Notes: generated by a model not told the origin, from the letters alone. Shown: positions 41,460-50,760, counted from the first letter of the stretch. The stretch: DNA of 64,000 bases from Variovorax paradoxus (GCF_030815975.1 NZ_JAUSXL010000002.1:4390501-4454500); one strand, 5' to 3'. Numbers and translations: made by a program.

Positions 41460-41487
41460 AATTCAGACACATCAAGTGTTCTGAATT
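41460..41487. promoter_or_regulatory. Dyad upstream of the sigma-54 promoter, enhancer candidate
   Basis: AATTCAGA (41460-41467) and TCTGAATT (41480-41487) are perfect inverted 8-mers 12 bp apart, centred about 100 bp upstream of the predicted start of transcription. This spacing fits an upstream activator sequence for a Fis-type enhancer-binding protein. Which protein binds is inferred. Confidence 0.55.
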
Positions 41488-41500
41488 CAGTCGAAAGGTG

Positions 41501-41519
41501 CTTCTTCCGAATGAAGAAG
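41501..41519. promoter_or_regulatory. Second inverted repeat upstream of the sigma-54 promoter
   Basis: CTTCTTC and GAAGAAG (7-bp arms, 5-bp centre) lie between the AATTCAGA dyad and the -24 element. It may be an additional regulatory site or an RNA hairpin after the HNH gene; there is no T run to make it a terminator. Confidence 0.3.
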
Positions 41520-41544
41520 TGTTTGGTATCAAGGGGTTAGCAGA

Positions 41545-41560
41545 TGGCACGAAGTGTGCA
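41545..41560 (+). promoter_or_regulatory. Sigma-54 (-24/-12) promoter
   Basis: TGGCACGAAGTGTGCA matches the TGGCACG-N4-TTGCA consensus at all but one defined position, with the invariant GG and GC doublets exactly ten bases apart. It lies 31 bp upstream of the ABC substrate-binding protein start, so transcription should begin near 41571. The activator gene with GAFTGA lies just upstream. Confidence 0.82.
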
Positions 41561-41591
41561 ATATTCAGTCACCTATTTCAGGAGACAAAGA

Positions 41592-42779
41592 ATGAACCGT
41601 CGCCACCTCGTCGCCCTGGCCGCACTCGCCGCCTGTGCCGCCGCCGCACCCGCCTGGGCCCAGTCCAACGAAATCCGCATCGCCCACATCTACAGCAAGA
41701 CCGGTCCGCTCGAGGCCTACGGCAAGCAGACGCAGACCGGCTTCACGATGGGCCTGGACTACGCCACCGGCGGCACGATGATGGTCAACGGCAAGAAGCT
41801 GGTGGTCATCGAGAAGGACGACCAGGGCAAGCCCGACCTCGGCAAGTCGCTGCTGGCCGCCGCCTACTCCGACGACAAGGCCGCGCTGGCGGTGGGCCCC
41901 ACGGCTTCCGGCGTGGCGCTGGCCATGCTGCCGGTGGCCGAGGAATACAAGAAGATCCTGATCGTGGAGCCCGCGGTGGCCGATTCGATCACCGGCGACA
42001 AGTGGAACAAGTACATCTTCCGCACCGGCCGCAATTCGAGCCAGGACGCAATCAGCAACGCGGTGGCCATCGACAAGGCCGGCGTGACCGTGGCCACGCT
42101 CGCGCAGGACAACGCCTTCGGCCGCGACGGGGTGAAGGCCTTCGGCGCCGCGCTCAAGAAGGCGAAGCTGGTGCACGAGGAGTACCTGCCGCCCGCCACC
42201 ACCGACTTCACGGCCGGCGCGCAGCGCCTGATCGACAAGCTCAAGGACCAGCCGGGTCGCAAGATCATCTGGATCGTCTGGGCCGGCGCGGGCAATCCGT
42301 TCAAGATCGTCGACCTCGACCTCAAGCGCTACGGCATCGAGATTGCCACCGGCGGCAACATCCTGCCGGCCATGGCGGCCTACAAGAACCTGCCCGGCAT
42401 GGAAGGCGCGGCGTACTACTACTTCGGCATTCCGAAGAACCCGGTCAACGAGGCACTGGTGTCGGCCCACTACAAGGAATTCAAGACGCCGCCGGACTTC
42501 TTCACGGCCGGCGGCTTCTCGGCCGCGATGGCGGTGGTCACGGCGCTCAAGAAGACCAACGGCGATACCGGCACCAACAAGCTAATCGGCGCGATGGAAG
42601 GCATGAGCTTCGACACGCCCAAGGGCAAGATGACCTTCCGCAAGGAAGACCACCAGGCGATGCAGTCGATGTACCACTTCAAGATCAAGGCCGACCCGGC
42701 CTTCGCCTGGGGCGTGCCGGAGCTGGTGCACGAGATCAAGCCCGAAGAGATGGACATTCCCATCAAGAACAAGAGATAA
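41592..42779 (+). CDS. Branched-chain amino-acid-type ABC transporter substrate-binding protein
   Basis: A 395-residue periplasmic receptor of the LivJ/LivK family (type I fold). It has a signal peptide (cleavage after AWA), then IRIAHIYSKTGPLEAYGKQTQ, the usual ligand-site region of this family. It belongs to the livGFHM genes 1.7 kb downstream, separated by the esterase gene. Liv-type receptors take amino acids, amides, urea and various carboxylates, so the ligand is open. An AGGAGA site precedes the ATG, and the gene is first after the sigma-54 promoter. Confidence 0.93.
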   Translation: MNRRHLVALAALAACAAAAPAWAQSNEIRIAHIYSKTGPLEAYGKQTQTGFTMGLDYATGGTMMVNGKKLVVIEKDDQGKPDLGKSLLAAAYSDDKAALAVGPTASGVALAMLPVAEEYKKILIVEPAVADSITGDKWNKYIFRTGRNSSQDAISNAVAIDKAGVTVATLAQDNAFGRDGVKAFGAALKKAKLVHEEYLPPATTDFTAGAQRLIDKLKDQPGRKIIWIVWAGAGNPFKIVDLDLKRYGIEIATGGNILPAMAAYKNLPGMEGAAYYYFGIPKNPVNEALVSAHYKEFKTPPDFFTAGGFSAAMAVVTALKKTNGDTGTNKLIGAMEGMSFDTPKGKMTFRKEDHQAMQSMYHFKIKADPAFAWGVPELVHEIKPEEMDIPIKNKR

Positions 42780-42945
42780 GGGCTCGCCCGCAGCCGCGGC
42801 CCTGAAGCCGCATTCCCTTCGCCCTGGATGGCCGCCGGGCGGAGCGCCAGCCTGCGCCTTCGCGGCGCGGACGCGGCGCGACCAACGGCCGATTCGTCAG
42901 TCAGCAAGCAAGCGTTCGATACACCTACAACAGAAGGAGACAGCG

Positions 42946-44397
42946 ATGGCAGCGAAACGATGGAACTGGAAGGGGTTGGCCGCAGCCGCGGCGATCACGA
43001 TGGCGGCACAGGCCGCGCCGGCGGCGGTGCCGCTGCCGGCGCTCGGGGCCAATCCGGCGGAGGTGAGCGTGTCCGGCCTCTCGGCGGGCGGCTTCATGGC
43101 GGTGCAGTTGCACGTGGCTTACTCGGCCACCTTCAAGCGCGGCGCGGGCGTGGTCGCCGGCGGTCCGTACTACTGCGCCGAAGGCTCGGTGGTCAATGCC
43201 ACCGGGCGCTGCATGACGCACAGCACCAGCATTCCGGTGTCGTCGCTCGTGAGCACCACCAACAGCTGGGCCGCCAGCGGCGCGATCGACCCGGTGTCGA
43301 ACATGAGCAACTCCAAGGTGTACATGTTTTCGGGTACGTCGGACAACACCGTCAAGCCCGCGGTGATGGACGACCTCAAGACCTACTACCAGAGCTTCGT
43401 GCCCGCCGCCAACACGGTCTACAAGAACAACATCGGCGCCGGCCATGCGATGGTCACCGACGACTACGGCGGCGCCTGCAGCACCACCGCCGCGCCGTAC
43501 ATCAACAACTGCGGCTTCGACCTCGCGGGCGAGATCCTCACGCAGCTCTACGGGCCGCTGAACCCGCGCAACAACGGCACGCTGGGCGGCAGCTTCACCG
43601 AGTTCAACCAGTCGGAATTCATCACCGGCCACGGCGTGGCCGCCACCGGCTGGATCTACGTGCCGCAGGCCTGCACCACCGCGTCGTGCCGCGTGCACCT
43701 GGTGCTGCATGGCTGCAAGCAGAACTACACCGACGTGGGTGACCAGTACGTACGCAAGACCGGCTACAACCGCTGGGCCGACACCAACAACATCGTGCTG
43801 ATCTACCCGCAGACCAGCACCGCAGCCACCAACAGCTGCTGGGACTGGTGGGGCTATGACAACGCGAACTACGCGAAGAAGTCGGGTCCGCAGATGGCGG
43901 CGCTCAAGGCCATGGTCGACCGTGTGACCGGCTCCGGCGGCGGCTCGTCGCTGCCGGCGCCCGCCGGCGTGGGCACCTCGGGCGCGACCAGCAGCAGCAT
44001 GGTGGTCGGCTGGGCCGGCGTCACGGGTGCGAGCGGCTACAACGTCTACCGCGGCGGCAGCAAGGTCAACGCCGCACCGGTGGCCGGCACCAACTACACC
44101 GACACCGGCCTGGCCCCGTCCACCACCTACAGCTGGACCGTGGCGGCGCTGGACGCCAGCAATGCGCAGGGCGCGATGTCGACCGCGGCCACGGGCACCA
44201 CCCTGGCCGGCAGCGGCGGCGGCGGAACCTGCTACACCGCCAGCAACTATGCGCACACCGTGGCGGGACGCGCCTATGCGCTGTGGGGCCTCACCTATGC
44301 CTACGGCTCGGGACAGTCGATGGGCCTGTGGAACGTCTATGTCACCACTACGCTCAAGCAGACCGGGCCCAACTACTACGTGATCGGCACCTGCTGA
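42946..44397 (+). CDS. Secreted PHB-depolymerase-family esterase with fibronectin III linker
   Basis: A 483-residue exported hydrolase. A signal peptide (about 27 residues) leads into a catalytic domain with an early lipase box, GLSAGG (Ser about 46), and the oxyanion-type VLHGCK near residue 256. That order, lipase box first, is that of type 2 catalytic domains of extracellular short-chain-length PHA depolymerases. A fibronectin type III-like linker (about 330-420) and a cysteine-flanked C-terminal module (CYTASNYAHT ... VIGTC), probably for substrate binding, complete the known domain order. It is unusual to find this gene between the receptor and the ATPase genes of an ABC importer. Confidence 0.88.
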   Translation: MAAKRWNWKGLAAAAAITMAAQAAPAAVPLPALGANPAEVSVSGLSAGGFMAVQLHVAYSATFKRGAGVVAGGPYYCAEGSVVNATGRCMTHSTSIPVSSLVSTTNSWAASGAIDPVSNMSNSKVYMFSGTSDNTVKPAVMDDLKTYYQSFVPAANTVYKNNIGAGHAMVTDDYGGACSTTAAPYINNCGFDLAGEILTQLYGPLNPRNNGTLGGSFTEFNQSEFITGHGVAATGWIYVPQACTTASCRVHLVLHGCKQNYTDVGDQYVRKTGYNRWADTNNIVLIYPQTSTAATNSCWDWWGYDNANYAKKSGPQMAALKAMVDRVTGSGGGSSLPAPAGVGTSGATSSSMVVGWAGVTGASGYNVYRGGSKVNAAPVAGTNYTDTGLAPSTTYSWTVAALDASNAQGAMSTAATGTTLAGSGGGGTCYTASNYAHTVAGRAYALWGLTYAYGSGQSMGLWNVYVTTTLKQTGPNYYVIGTC

Positions 44398-44437
44398 GGC
44401 CGATCTGCATCTACTTTTTCAATCGCAATGACCCACG

Positions 44438-45205
44438 ATGCTTGAGACGCAAGACCTGACCATCCGCTTCGGCGGGCACGTGGCCGTCAATGGCGTGAGC
44501 TGCGCCTTCGCGCCCGGCACGCTGACGGCCATCGTCGGCCCCAACGGGGCGGGCAAGACCACGTACTTCAACCTGATCTCGGGCCAGCTCAAGGCGAGCG
44601 CGGGCACGGTGTCGCTCGACGGGCAGCTGCTCTCGGGCCTGTCGCCGTCGGCGCGCACGCACGCGGGGCTGGGGCGGGCCTTCCAGCTCACCAACCTGTT
44701 CCCGAACCTCACGGTGCTGGAGAACGTGCGCCTGGCGGTGCAGGCCACGCGCCAGGGTGCGCACCGGCGCGGGCTCAACCTGTGGAGCATCTGGAGCGAC
44801 CACAAGGCGCTGACCGAGCGCGCCGACCAGATCCTGGCGGACGTGGCACTCAAATCACGTGAACACGCGACCGTGGCGAGCCTGCCGCACGGCGACCAGC
44901 GCAAGCTCGAGGTGGCGCTCTTGATGGCGCTCGAACCGAAGGTCTTCATGTTCGACGAGCCCACGGCCGGCATGAACGCGGCCGAGGCGCCGGTCATCCT
45001 CGACCTGATCCGCAAGCTCAAGCAGGACAAGAGCAAGACCATCCTGCTGGTCGAACACAAGATGGACGTGGTGCGCGAACTGGCGGACCGCATCATCGTG
45101 CTGCACAACGGCACGCTGGTGGCGGATGGAGAACCGGCTGAAGTGATTGCCTCGCCGGTGGTGCAGGAAGCTTATCTGGGCATTGCGAAGGAGGCGGCCG
45201 CATGA
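44438..45205 (+). CDS. livG: ABC transporter ATPase, LivG type
   Basis: A 255-residue ATPase with Walker A GPNGAGKTT, a LivG-style signature (LPHGDQRKLEVA in place of LSGGQ) and Walker B VFMFDEPTAGMN. It powers the importer together with LivF. It follows the esterase gene by 40 bp, with no visible terminator, so it should share its transcript. Confidence 0.93.
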   Translation: MLETQDLTIRFGGHVAVNGVSCAFAPGTLTAIVGPNGAGKTTYFNLISGQLKASAGTVSLDGQLLSGLSPSARTHAGLGRAFQLTNLFPNLTVLENVRLAVQATRQGAHRRGLNLWSIWSDHKALTERADQILADVALKSREHATVASLPHGDQRKLEVALLMALEPKVFMFDEPTAGMNAAEAPVILDLIRKLKQDKSKTILLVEHKMDVVRELADRIIVLHNGTLVADGEPAEVIASPVVQEAYLGIAKEAAA

Positions 45206-45220
45206 AGGCGTCGATGATGA

Positions 45221-45338
45221 ATTTCTCCCTCCCCCGCTGGGGGAGGGCAAGGGTGGGGGCTCGCGGCCTTCGAACCGCGGCAGCTTTTCAGGCGGCGTCT
45301 GCCCCCATCCCAGCCTTCCCCCGGAAGGGGAAGGAGCA
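45221..45338. repeat. 118-bp REP-like element, copy 1
   Basis: This element fills the livG-livF gap. It has two stem-loops, CCTCCCCC/GGGGGAGG at the left and CCTTCCCC/GGGGAAGG at the right, joined by a variable middle. A copy of identical length lies at 46086-46203. The right end supplies an AAGGAG ribosome site for livF. Confidence 0.85.
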
Positions 45339-45344
45339 ATACCC

Positions 45345-46073
45345 ATGAGCACTCAGAATCTTTTGACCCTCGAAGGCGTGCACACGCACATCGGGGCATA
45401 CCACATCCTGCACGGCGTCGACCTCGCGGTGCCGAAGGGCCAGCTCACCATGCTGCTGGGCCGCAACGGCGCGGGCAAGACGACCACGCTGCGGACCATC
45501 ATGGGCCTGTGGCATGCATCGCAGGGCAGGGTGCGCTTCGGTGGCACCGACATCACCGCGATGCAGACACCACAGATCGCCAGTCGCGGCATCGCCTACG
45601 TGCCCGAGAACATGGGCATCTTCTCCGACCTCACGGTGAAGGAGAACATGCTGCTCGCCGCGCGCGGCGCCAAGAACGCGCAGCAGATCGACGACACGCG
45701 CCTGAAGTGGATCTTCAAGCTCTTCCCCGCGGTCGAGAAGTTCTGGAACCATCCGGCCGGCAAGCTCTCGGGTGGGCAGAAGCAGATGCTGGCCGTGTCG
45801 CGCGCCATCGTCGAGCCGCGCGAACTGCTGCTGATCGACGAGCCCAGCAAGGGCCTTGCGCCCGTGATGATCAACAACATGATCGACGCCTTCGCCGAGC
45901 TCAAGGCGAGCGGCGTGACCATCCTGCTGGTGGAGCAGAACATCAACTTCGCCCAGCGCCTGGGCGACAACGTGGCGGTGATGGACAACGGCCGCGTGGT
46001 GCACAGCGGCTCGATGGCGGCGTTCTCGGCGGACGCGCAATTGCAGCAATCGCTGCTTGGACTGGCTCTATGA
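45345..46073 (+). CDS. livF: ABC transporter ATPase, LivF type
   Basis: A 242-residue ATPase with Walker A GRNGAGKTTT, a standard signature LSGGQKQMLAVSRA, and Walker B LLLIDEPSKGLAP. It pairs with LivG. The start at 45345 lies just beyond the REP-like repeat, whose end provides AAGGAG. Confidence 0.93.
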   Translation: MSTQNLLTLEGVHTHIGAYHILHGVDLAVPKGQLTMLLGRNGAGKTTTLRTIMGLWHASQGRVRFGGTDITAMQTPQIASRGIAYVPENMGIFSDLTVKENMLLAARGAKNAQQIDDTRLKWIFKLFPAVEKFWNHPAGKLSGGQKQMLAVSRAIVEPRELLLIDEPSKGLAPVMINNMIDAFAELKASGVTILLVEQNINFAQRLGDNVAVMDNGRVVHSGSMAAFSADAQLQQSLLGLAL

Positions 46074-46085
46074 AGTATTCGACGT

Positions 46086-46203
46086 ATTTCTCCCTCCCCC
46101 TCTGGGGGAGGGTTGGGGTGGGGGCTCGCGGCCCTCGATACAGCGCGGCCTTGCAAGTGCCGTCAGCCCCCATCCCAGCCTTCCCCCGGAGGGGGAAGGA
46201 GCA
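46086..46203. repeat. 118-bp REP-like element, copy 2
   Basis: This element fills the livF-livH gap and has the same two-stem architecture as copy 1, with arms CCTCCCCC/GGGGGAGG and CCTTCCCC/GGGGAAGG. The outer parts are nearly identical to copy 1 (for example GGGTGGGGGCTCGCGGCC against GGGTGGGGGCTCGCGGCC); the middle about 30 bp differ. Confidence 0.85.
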
Positions 46204-46218
46204 AGAAGGAGCGCCCTC

Positions 46219-47202
46219 ATGACCAAGATCGACTTCGACTGGAAGCCGCTGCTGCTCGCTCCCGCCATCGCGCTGGTCGCGCTGCCGCTCACGGGCTCGT
46301 TCTCGACCTGGCTCACGCTCACGGTCGCGGGGCTGGCGATGGGCATGATCATCTTCATCATCGCCTCGGGCCTCACGCTGGTGTTCGGGCTGATGGACGT
46401 GCTCAACTTCGGCCACGGCGTGTTCATCGCGCTCGGCGCCTTCGTGGCCAGCAGCGTGCTCGGCCTGATGGGCGACTGGACCGGTTCGGGCGAACTGTGG
46501 CGCAACCTCGTGGCCGTGTTCCCCGCGATGCTGGTCGCGATGGCGGTGGCCGGCGCGGTCGGCCTCGCGTTCGAGCGCTTCATCGTGCGGCCGGTCTACG
46601 GCCAGCACCTGAAGCAGATCCTGATCACCATGGGCGGCATGATCATCGGCGAGGAACTCATCAAGGTGATCTGGGGGCCGGCGCAGATTCCGCTGCCGCT
46701 GCCCGAGGCGCTGCGCGGCTCGCTGTTCGTGGCCGACGCGGCCATCAGCAAGTACCGGCTGCTCGCGGTGGCGGTGGGCGTGGTGGTGTTTGGCCTGCTC
46801 GCATGGACGCTCGCGCGCACCAAGATCGGCCTCTTGATCCGCGCCGGCGTGCAGGACCGCGAGATGGTGGAGTCGCTCGGCTACCGCATCGGCCGGCTGT
46901 TCATCGGCGTGTTCGTGGTGGGCAGCGCGCTGGCCGGCCTGGGCGGCGTGATGTGGGGGCTGTTCCAGCAGAACCTGGTGCCGCAGATGGGCGCGCAGGT
47001 CAACGTGCTGATCTTCATCGTGATCATCATCGGCGGGCTCGGCTCGACGGGCGGCGCGCTGATCGGCGCGCTGCTGGTGGGGCTCATGACCAACTACATC
47101 GGCTTCCTGCTGCCCACGCTCACGCAGTTCGCGAGCATCCTGCTGATGGTGGCGGTGCTGCTGTGGCGGCCGCAGGGCGTGTACCCGGTCGCGAACCGTT
47201 GA
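46219..47202 (+). CDS. livH: ABC transporter permease, LivH type
   Basis: A 327-residue inner-membrane permease with about eight helices and the family segment GLMDVLNFGHGVFIALGAF near the N-terminus. The EAA-like loop and the conserved GGLGSTGGALIGALLVG toward the end match LivH. Start chosen at the ATG at 46219 just after the REP-like repeat. Confidence 0.92.
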   Translation: MTKIDFDWKPLLLAPAIALVALPLTGSFSTWLTLTVAGLAMGMIIFIIASGLTLVFGLMDVLNFGHGVFIALGAFVASSVLGLMGDWTGSGELWRNLVAVFPAMLVAMAVAGAVGLAFERFIVRPVYGQHLKQILITMGGMIIGEELIKVIWGPAQIPLPLPEALRGSLFVADAAISKYRLLAVAVGVVVFGLLAWTLARTKIGLLIRAGVQDREMVESLGYRIGRLFIGVFVVGSALAGLGGVMWGLFQQNLVPQMGAQVNVLIFIVIIIGGLGSTGGALIGALLVGLMTNYIGFLLPTLTQFASILLMVAVLLWRPQGVYPVANR

Positions 47203-47215
47203 GGAAGAAGACGAC

Positions 47216-48283
47216 ATGTTCCTGAAACGACTTCTCTCCAACGACATGCCCCGAAGCCGCCTGCTGGCGCTGCTGCTGGTGGCGCTGTTCATCGCGCTGG
47301 CCTTCGCGCCGTTCCTCTTCCCGGGCGTGAAGGCGCTCAGCGTCGCGGCCAAGATCCTGGTGTTCGTGGTGCTGGTCGCGAGCTTCGACCTGCTCTTGGG
47401 CTACACCGGCATCGTGAGCTTTGCGCACACCATGTTCTTCGGCATCGGTGCCTATGGCATCGCAATCTCGGCGTCGCGCCTCGGGCCCAGCTGGGGCGCG
47501 GTGCTGCTCGGGCTCGCGGCGTCGCTCGCGGTCTCGCTGGTGCTCTCGTTCGCCATCGGCCTCTTCTCGCTGCGGGTGCGCGCAATCTTCTTCGCGATGA
47601 TCACGCTGGCGGTGGCCTCGGCCTTCCAGACGCTGGCCTCGCAGCTGTCGGATTTCACGGGCGGCGAAGACGGGCTCACCTTCAAGCTGCCCGAGCTGAT
47701 CTCGCCGAGCTTCGAGTTTGCCGAAGAGCCCTTCCTCGGCGTCTCGCTCGACGGCCGGCTGCTGTGCTACTACCTGCTCTTCGTGGCGGCGGTGGTGCTG
47801 GTGCTCGCGCTGCTGCGCATCGTGAATTCGCCTTTCGGCCGCGTGCTGCAGGCGATCCGCGAGAACGAGTTCCGCGCCGAGGCCATCGGCTACCGCGTGG
47901 TGGTGTACCGCACCACGGCGGCCGTACTGTCGGCGCTCTTTGCCACGCTGGCCGGCGCCATGCTCGCGATTTGGCTGCGCTACAACGGGCCCGACACCTC
48001 GCTGAGCTTCGAGATCATGATCGACGTGCTGCTGATCGTGGTGATCGGTGGCATGGGCACCATCTACGGCGCGGCCATTGGCGCGGTGCTGTTCGTGGTG
48101 GCGCAGAGCTACCTGCAGGACCTGCTGCGCGTGGGCAGCGAGGCCGCGAGCGGGCTGCCGTGGCTCTCGGCGCTGCTGTCGCCCGATCGGTGGCTGCTGT
48201 GGCTGGGCGTGCTGTTCGTGCTCTCGGTGTATTACTTTCCGACCGGCATCGTCGGCAAGCTCAGGGCGAGGGCTGCGCGATGA
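47216..48283 (+). CDS. livM: ABC transporter permease, LivM type
   Basis: A 355-residue permease with about ten helices. The LivM hallmarks are the LLLGYTGIVSFAHTMFFGIGAY segment and the C-terminal GGMGTIYGAAIGAVLF. It completes the importer core with LivH and overlaps the downstream hydrolase gene by ATGA. Confidence 0.92.
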   Translation: MFLKRLLSNDMPRSRLLALLLVALFIALAFAPFLFPGVKALSVAAKILVFVVLVASFDLLLGYTGIVSFAHTMFFGIGAYGIAISASRLGPSWGAVLLGLAASLAVSLVLSFAIGLFSLRVRAIFFAMITLAVASAFQTLASQLSDFTGGEDGLTFKLPELISPSFEFAEEPFLGVSLDGRLLCYYLLFVAAVVLVLALLRIVNSPFGRVLQAIRENEFRAEAIGYRVVVYRTTAAVLSALFATLAGAMLAIWLRYNGPDTSLSFEIMIDVLLIVVIGGMGTIYGAAIGAVLFVVAQSYLQDLLRVGSEAASGLPWLSALLSPDRWLLWLGVLFVLSVYYFPTGIVGKLRARAAR

Positions 48284-49215
48284 GCAAAGATCTACCCGTT
48301 CCGGCCTCTCGCTACGCCCAGCTGGCGGGCCGCGAAATCCATTGGCTCGACTGGGGCGCACCCGATGCGCCGGTGATCATTGCCTGGCACGGCCTCGCGC
48401 GCACCTGCCGCGACATGGACGAGCTGGCACAGCACTTTGCCGCGCGCGGCTTCCGCGTGGTCTGCCCCGACACCATCGGCCGCGGCCTGAGCCAGTGGAG
48501 CCCGCTGCCCGACGAGGAATACCAGCTTTCGTTCTACGCGCGCATGGCCGCCGCGCTGTGCGACGAGCTGCGCCTGGACCGCGTGCACTGGGTCGGCACG
48601 TCGATGGGCGGTGCCATCGGCACGGTCTGCGCCTCGGGCCTGTTCGAGCCGCGCATGAAGGCGCGCATCGCGAGCCTCACGCTCAACGACAACGCGCCGC
48701 AGCTCGCGCAGGCGGCCATCGAGCGCATCCGCGCCTATGCCGGCGAGCCGCCCGCATTCGACACGGTGGGCGAGCTCGAGCTTTTCTTCCGCACCGTCTA
48801 CAAGCCCTATGGCTGGCTCAGCGATGCGCAGTGGCGCCGCCTGACCGAAAGCTCCACGCGCCGCCTGCCCGACGGCCGCGTGACGCCGCACTACGACCCG
48901 GCGATGGTCCGGCAGTTCAGCGCGCACGACAACGACTACCTGATCTGGCCGCACTACGACGTGATCGAGGCGCCGGTGCTGTGCCTGCGCGGCGCCGAGT
49001 CAGACCTGGTACTGCCCGAGGTGACGCAGCAGATGCAGCAGCGGGGGCCAGGCGCCGCCGGGTTGCTGAAGGTGGTCGAAATCCAGGGGTGCGGCCACGC
49101 GCCCGCGCTCAACGTGCCCGAACAACTGCAGTTGATCGAAGGGTTTATCCGGGCCGCCGGTCGCCAGGCGCGAGTCGGCGAGACAATCGCCGCCGATTCC
49201 AACCACAAGGATTAA
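48280..49215 (+). CDS. Alpha/beta hydrolase, translationally coupled to livM
   Basis: A 311-residue cytoplasmic hydrolase with the oxyanion segment IIAWHGLART, nucleophile elbow GTSMGG and a late histidine in GCGHAPAL. No signal peptide is present. Overlap with livM ties it to the transporter, and it may hydrolyse the imported ester or oligomer. The substrate is inferred from context only. Confidence 0.88.
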   Translation: MSKDLPVPASRYAQLAGREIHWLDWGAPDAPVIIAWHGLARTCRDMDELAQHFAARGFRVVCPDTIGRGLSQWSPLPDEEYQLSFYARMAAALCDELRLDRVHWVGTSMGGAIGTVCASGLFEPRMKARIASLTLNDNAPQLAQAAIERIRAYAGEPPAFDTVGELELFFRTVYKPYGWLSDAQWRRLTESSTRRLPDGRVTPHYDPAMVRQFSAHDNDYLIWPHYDVIEAPVLCLRGAESDLVLPEVTQQMQQRGPGAAGLLKVVEIQGCGHAPALNVPEQLQLIEGFIRAAGRQARVGETIAADSNHKD

Positions 49216-49219
49216 CGCC

Positions 49220-49726
49220 ATGGCGCTTTCGATGTACGACCTGTCCGTGCCGGTCTTCTCCCGCGGGCTCGGCCAGCTCACCCACCTGCTCGAGAAGAGC
49301 CTGGCGCACGCCAGGGCCAACGACATCGATCCGGCAACGCTGGTGGACGCGAGGCTCGCACCGGACATGCTCACGTTGGCCGGCCAGATCCAGCGCGCGA
49401 GCGACGCCTCGAAGCTTGGCGTGGCGCGCATCGCGGACATCACGGCGCCGGGTTTTCCCGACGAGGAAAAGACGTACGACGAGCTGCTGGCCCGCATCGC
49501 GAAGACGCAGGATTTCCTCGCGACCGTGGACCGCACGCTGATCGACGGCCACGAGGAACGCGCCGTGACCATCAAGGTGCGCGAAGGCGAAGCCCACCTC
49601 ACCGCACAGCGCTACCTGCTCCAGTTCGCGCTGCCCAACTTCTTCTTCCACCTGACCACGGCCTACGGCGTGCTGCGCCACCAGGGCATGCCGATCGGCA
49701 AGATGGACTATCTGGGCAAGTTCTGA
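49220..49726 (+). CDS. DUF1993 family protein
   Basis: A 168-residue soluble protein with the DUF1993 pattern (MYDLSVPVFSRGLGQLTHLLEKS at the start and YLLQFALPNFFFHLTTAYGVLRHQG near the end). The family is DinB-like in helix arrangement and has no known activity. It follows the hydrolase by 4 bp as the last gene of the operon, and its end overlaps the convergent hemH gene by 19 bp. Confidence 0.85.
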   Translation: MALSMYDLSVPVFSRGLGQLTHLLEKSLAHARANDIDPATLVDARLAPDMLTLAGQIQRASDASKLGVARIADITAPGFPDEEKTYDELLARIAKTQDFLATVDRTLIDGHEERAVTIKVREGEAHLTAQRYLLQFALPNFFFHLTTAYGVLRHQGMPIGKMDYLGKF

Positions 49727-50760
49727 GCGACGGCCGGTGACAGGGTGGGCCAACCCGCGAGGTTGCGTTCGGCAATGCCCGCGAGCGCGGTGATCCACGC
49801 CGGGCTGTCGTTGAGGCAGGGGATGTAGCTGAAGGCCTCGCCGCCCGCATGCATGAAGGCTTCGCGGCCTTCGATGGCAATTTCTTCGAGTGTCTCCAGG
49901 CAATCGGCCGGAAAGCCCGGGCACACCACGTCGATGCGCTTCATCCCGCTCGCGCCGAGCTCGCGCAGGGTCGGCTCGGTGTAGGGCTCGAGCCACTTGG
50001 CGCGGCCGAAACGCGACTGGAAGGTCACGCGGTGCTGTGCGGCCGAAAGGCCCAGCCGCGCCGCGAGCAGGCGCGCGGTTTCGAGGCACTGGGCCTGGTA
50101 CGGATCACCGAGCGCGATGTTGCGCACGGGAATGCCGTGGAAGCTCATCAGCAGCAGTTCGCCGCGGCCTTCGGTTTTCCAGTGGCGCTCGATGCTTCGC
50201 GCAAGCGCTTCGATGTAGGCCGGATCGTCGTGGTACTGGTTGACGAAGCGGAATTCCGGTATGCGGCGCTGGCCGCGGCTCCAGCTGTTCACCGCGTCGA
50301 TCACGCTGGCCGTGGTGGTGGCCGAATACTGCGGGTAGGCCTGCAGCACCAGCACGCGCGTGGCGCCTGCGGCCTGCAGCGCATCCAGGCGCGAAGCGAT
50401 CGACGGGCTGGCGTAGCGCATGGCGTCCTGCACCGCCACGCGGTGGCCGCGTTCGCCGAGCCAGCCGGCCAGCAGCGTGGCCTGCTTGCGGGTCCATACC
50501 TTCAGCGGCGAACCCTCGGCCATCCAGATGCTCGCGTACTTGGCGGCCGACCTGGCGGGCCGCACGCGCAGGATGATGCCGTGCAGGATGAGGGCCCAGA
50601 GCAGCCTGGGAATCTCGACCACGCGCGGATCGCCGAGAAACTCCGCAAGATATGACCGCACGGCGGCTGCGGTGGGCGCGTCCGGCGAGCCCAGGTTGCA
50701 CCAGAGGATGGCGGTGCGTTCGGCGGCGATGGAACCGTGGTTCCCGTTGTCTTGAGGCAT
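49708..50760 (-). CDS. hemH: Ferrochelatase
   Basis: Ferrochelatase inserts Fe2+ into protoporphyrin IX, the last step of haem synthesis. The 350-residue protein has the N-terminal LWCNLGSPDAPTAAAVRSYLAEFL, the active-site histidine in MSFHGIP and the C-terminal VVCPGFPADCLETLEEI. It converges on the DUF1993 gene and diverges from a HAD gene 15 bp away. Confidence 0.95.
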   Translation of the reverse strand: MPQDNGNHGSIAAERTAILWCNLGSPDAPTAAAVRSYLAEFLGDPRVVEIPRLLWALILHGIILRVRPARSAAKYASIWMAEGSPLKVWTRKQATLLAGWLGERGHRVAVQDAMRYASPSIASRLDALQAAGATRVLVLQAYPQYSATTTASVIDAVNSWSRGQRRIPEFRFVNQYHDDPAYIEALARSIERHWKTEGRGELLLMSFHGIPVRNIALGDPYQAQCLETARLLAARLGLSAAQHRVTFQSRFGRAKWLEPYTEPTLRELGASGMKRIDVVCPGFPADCLETLEEIAIEGREAFMHAGGEAFSYIPCLNDSPAWITALAGIAERNLAGWPTLSPAVAQNLPR

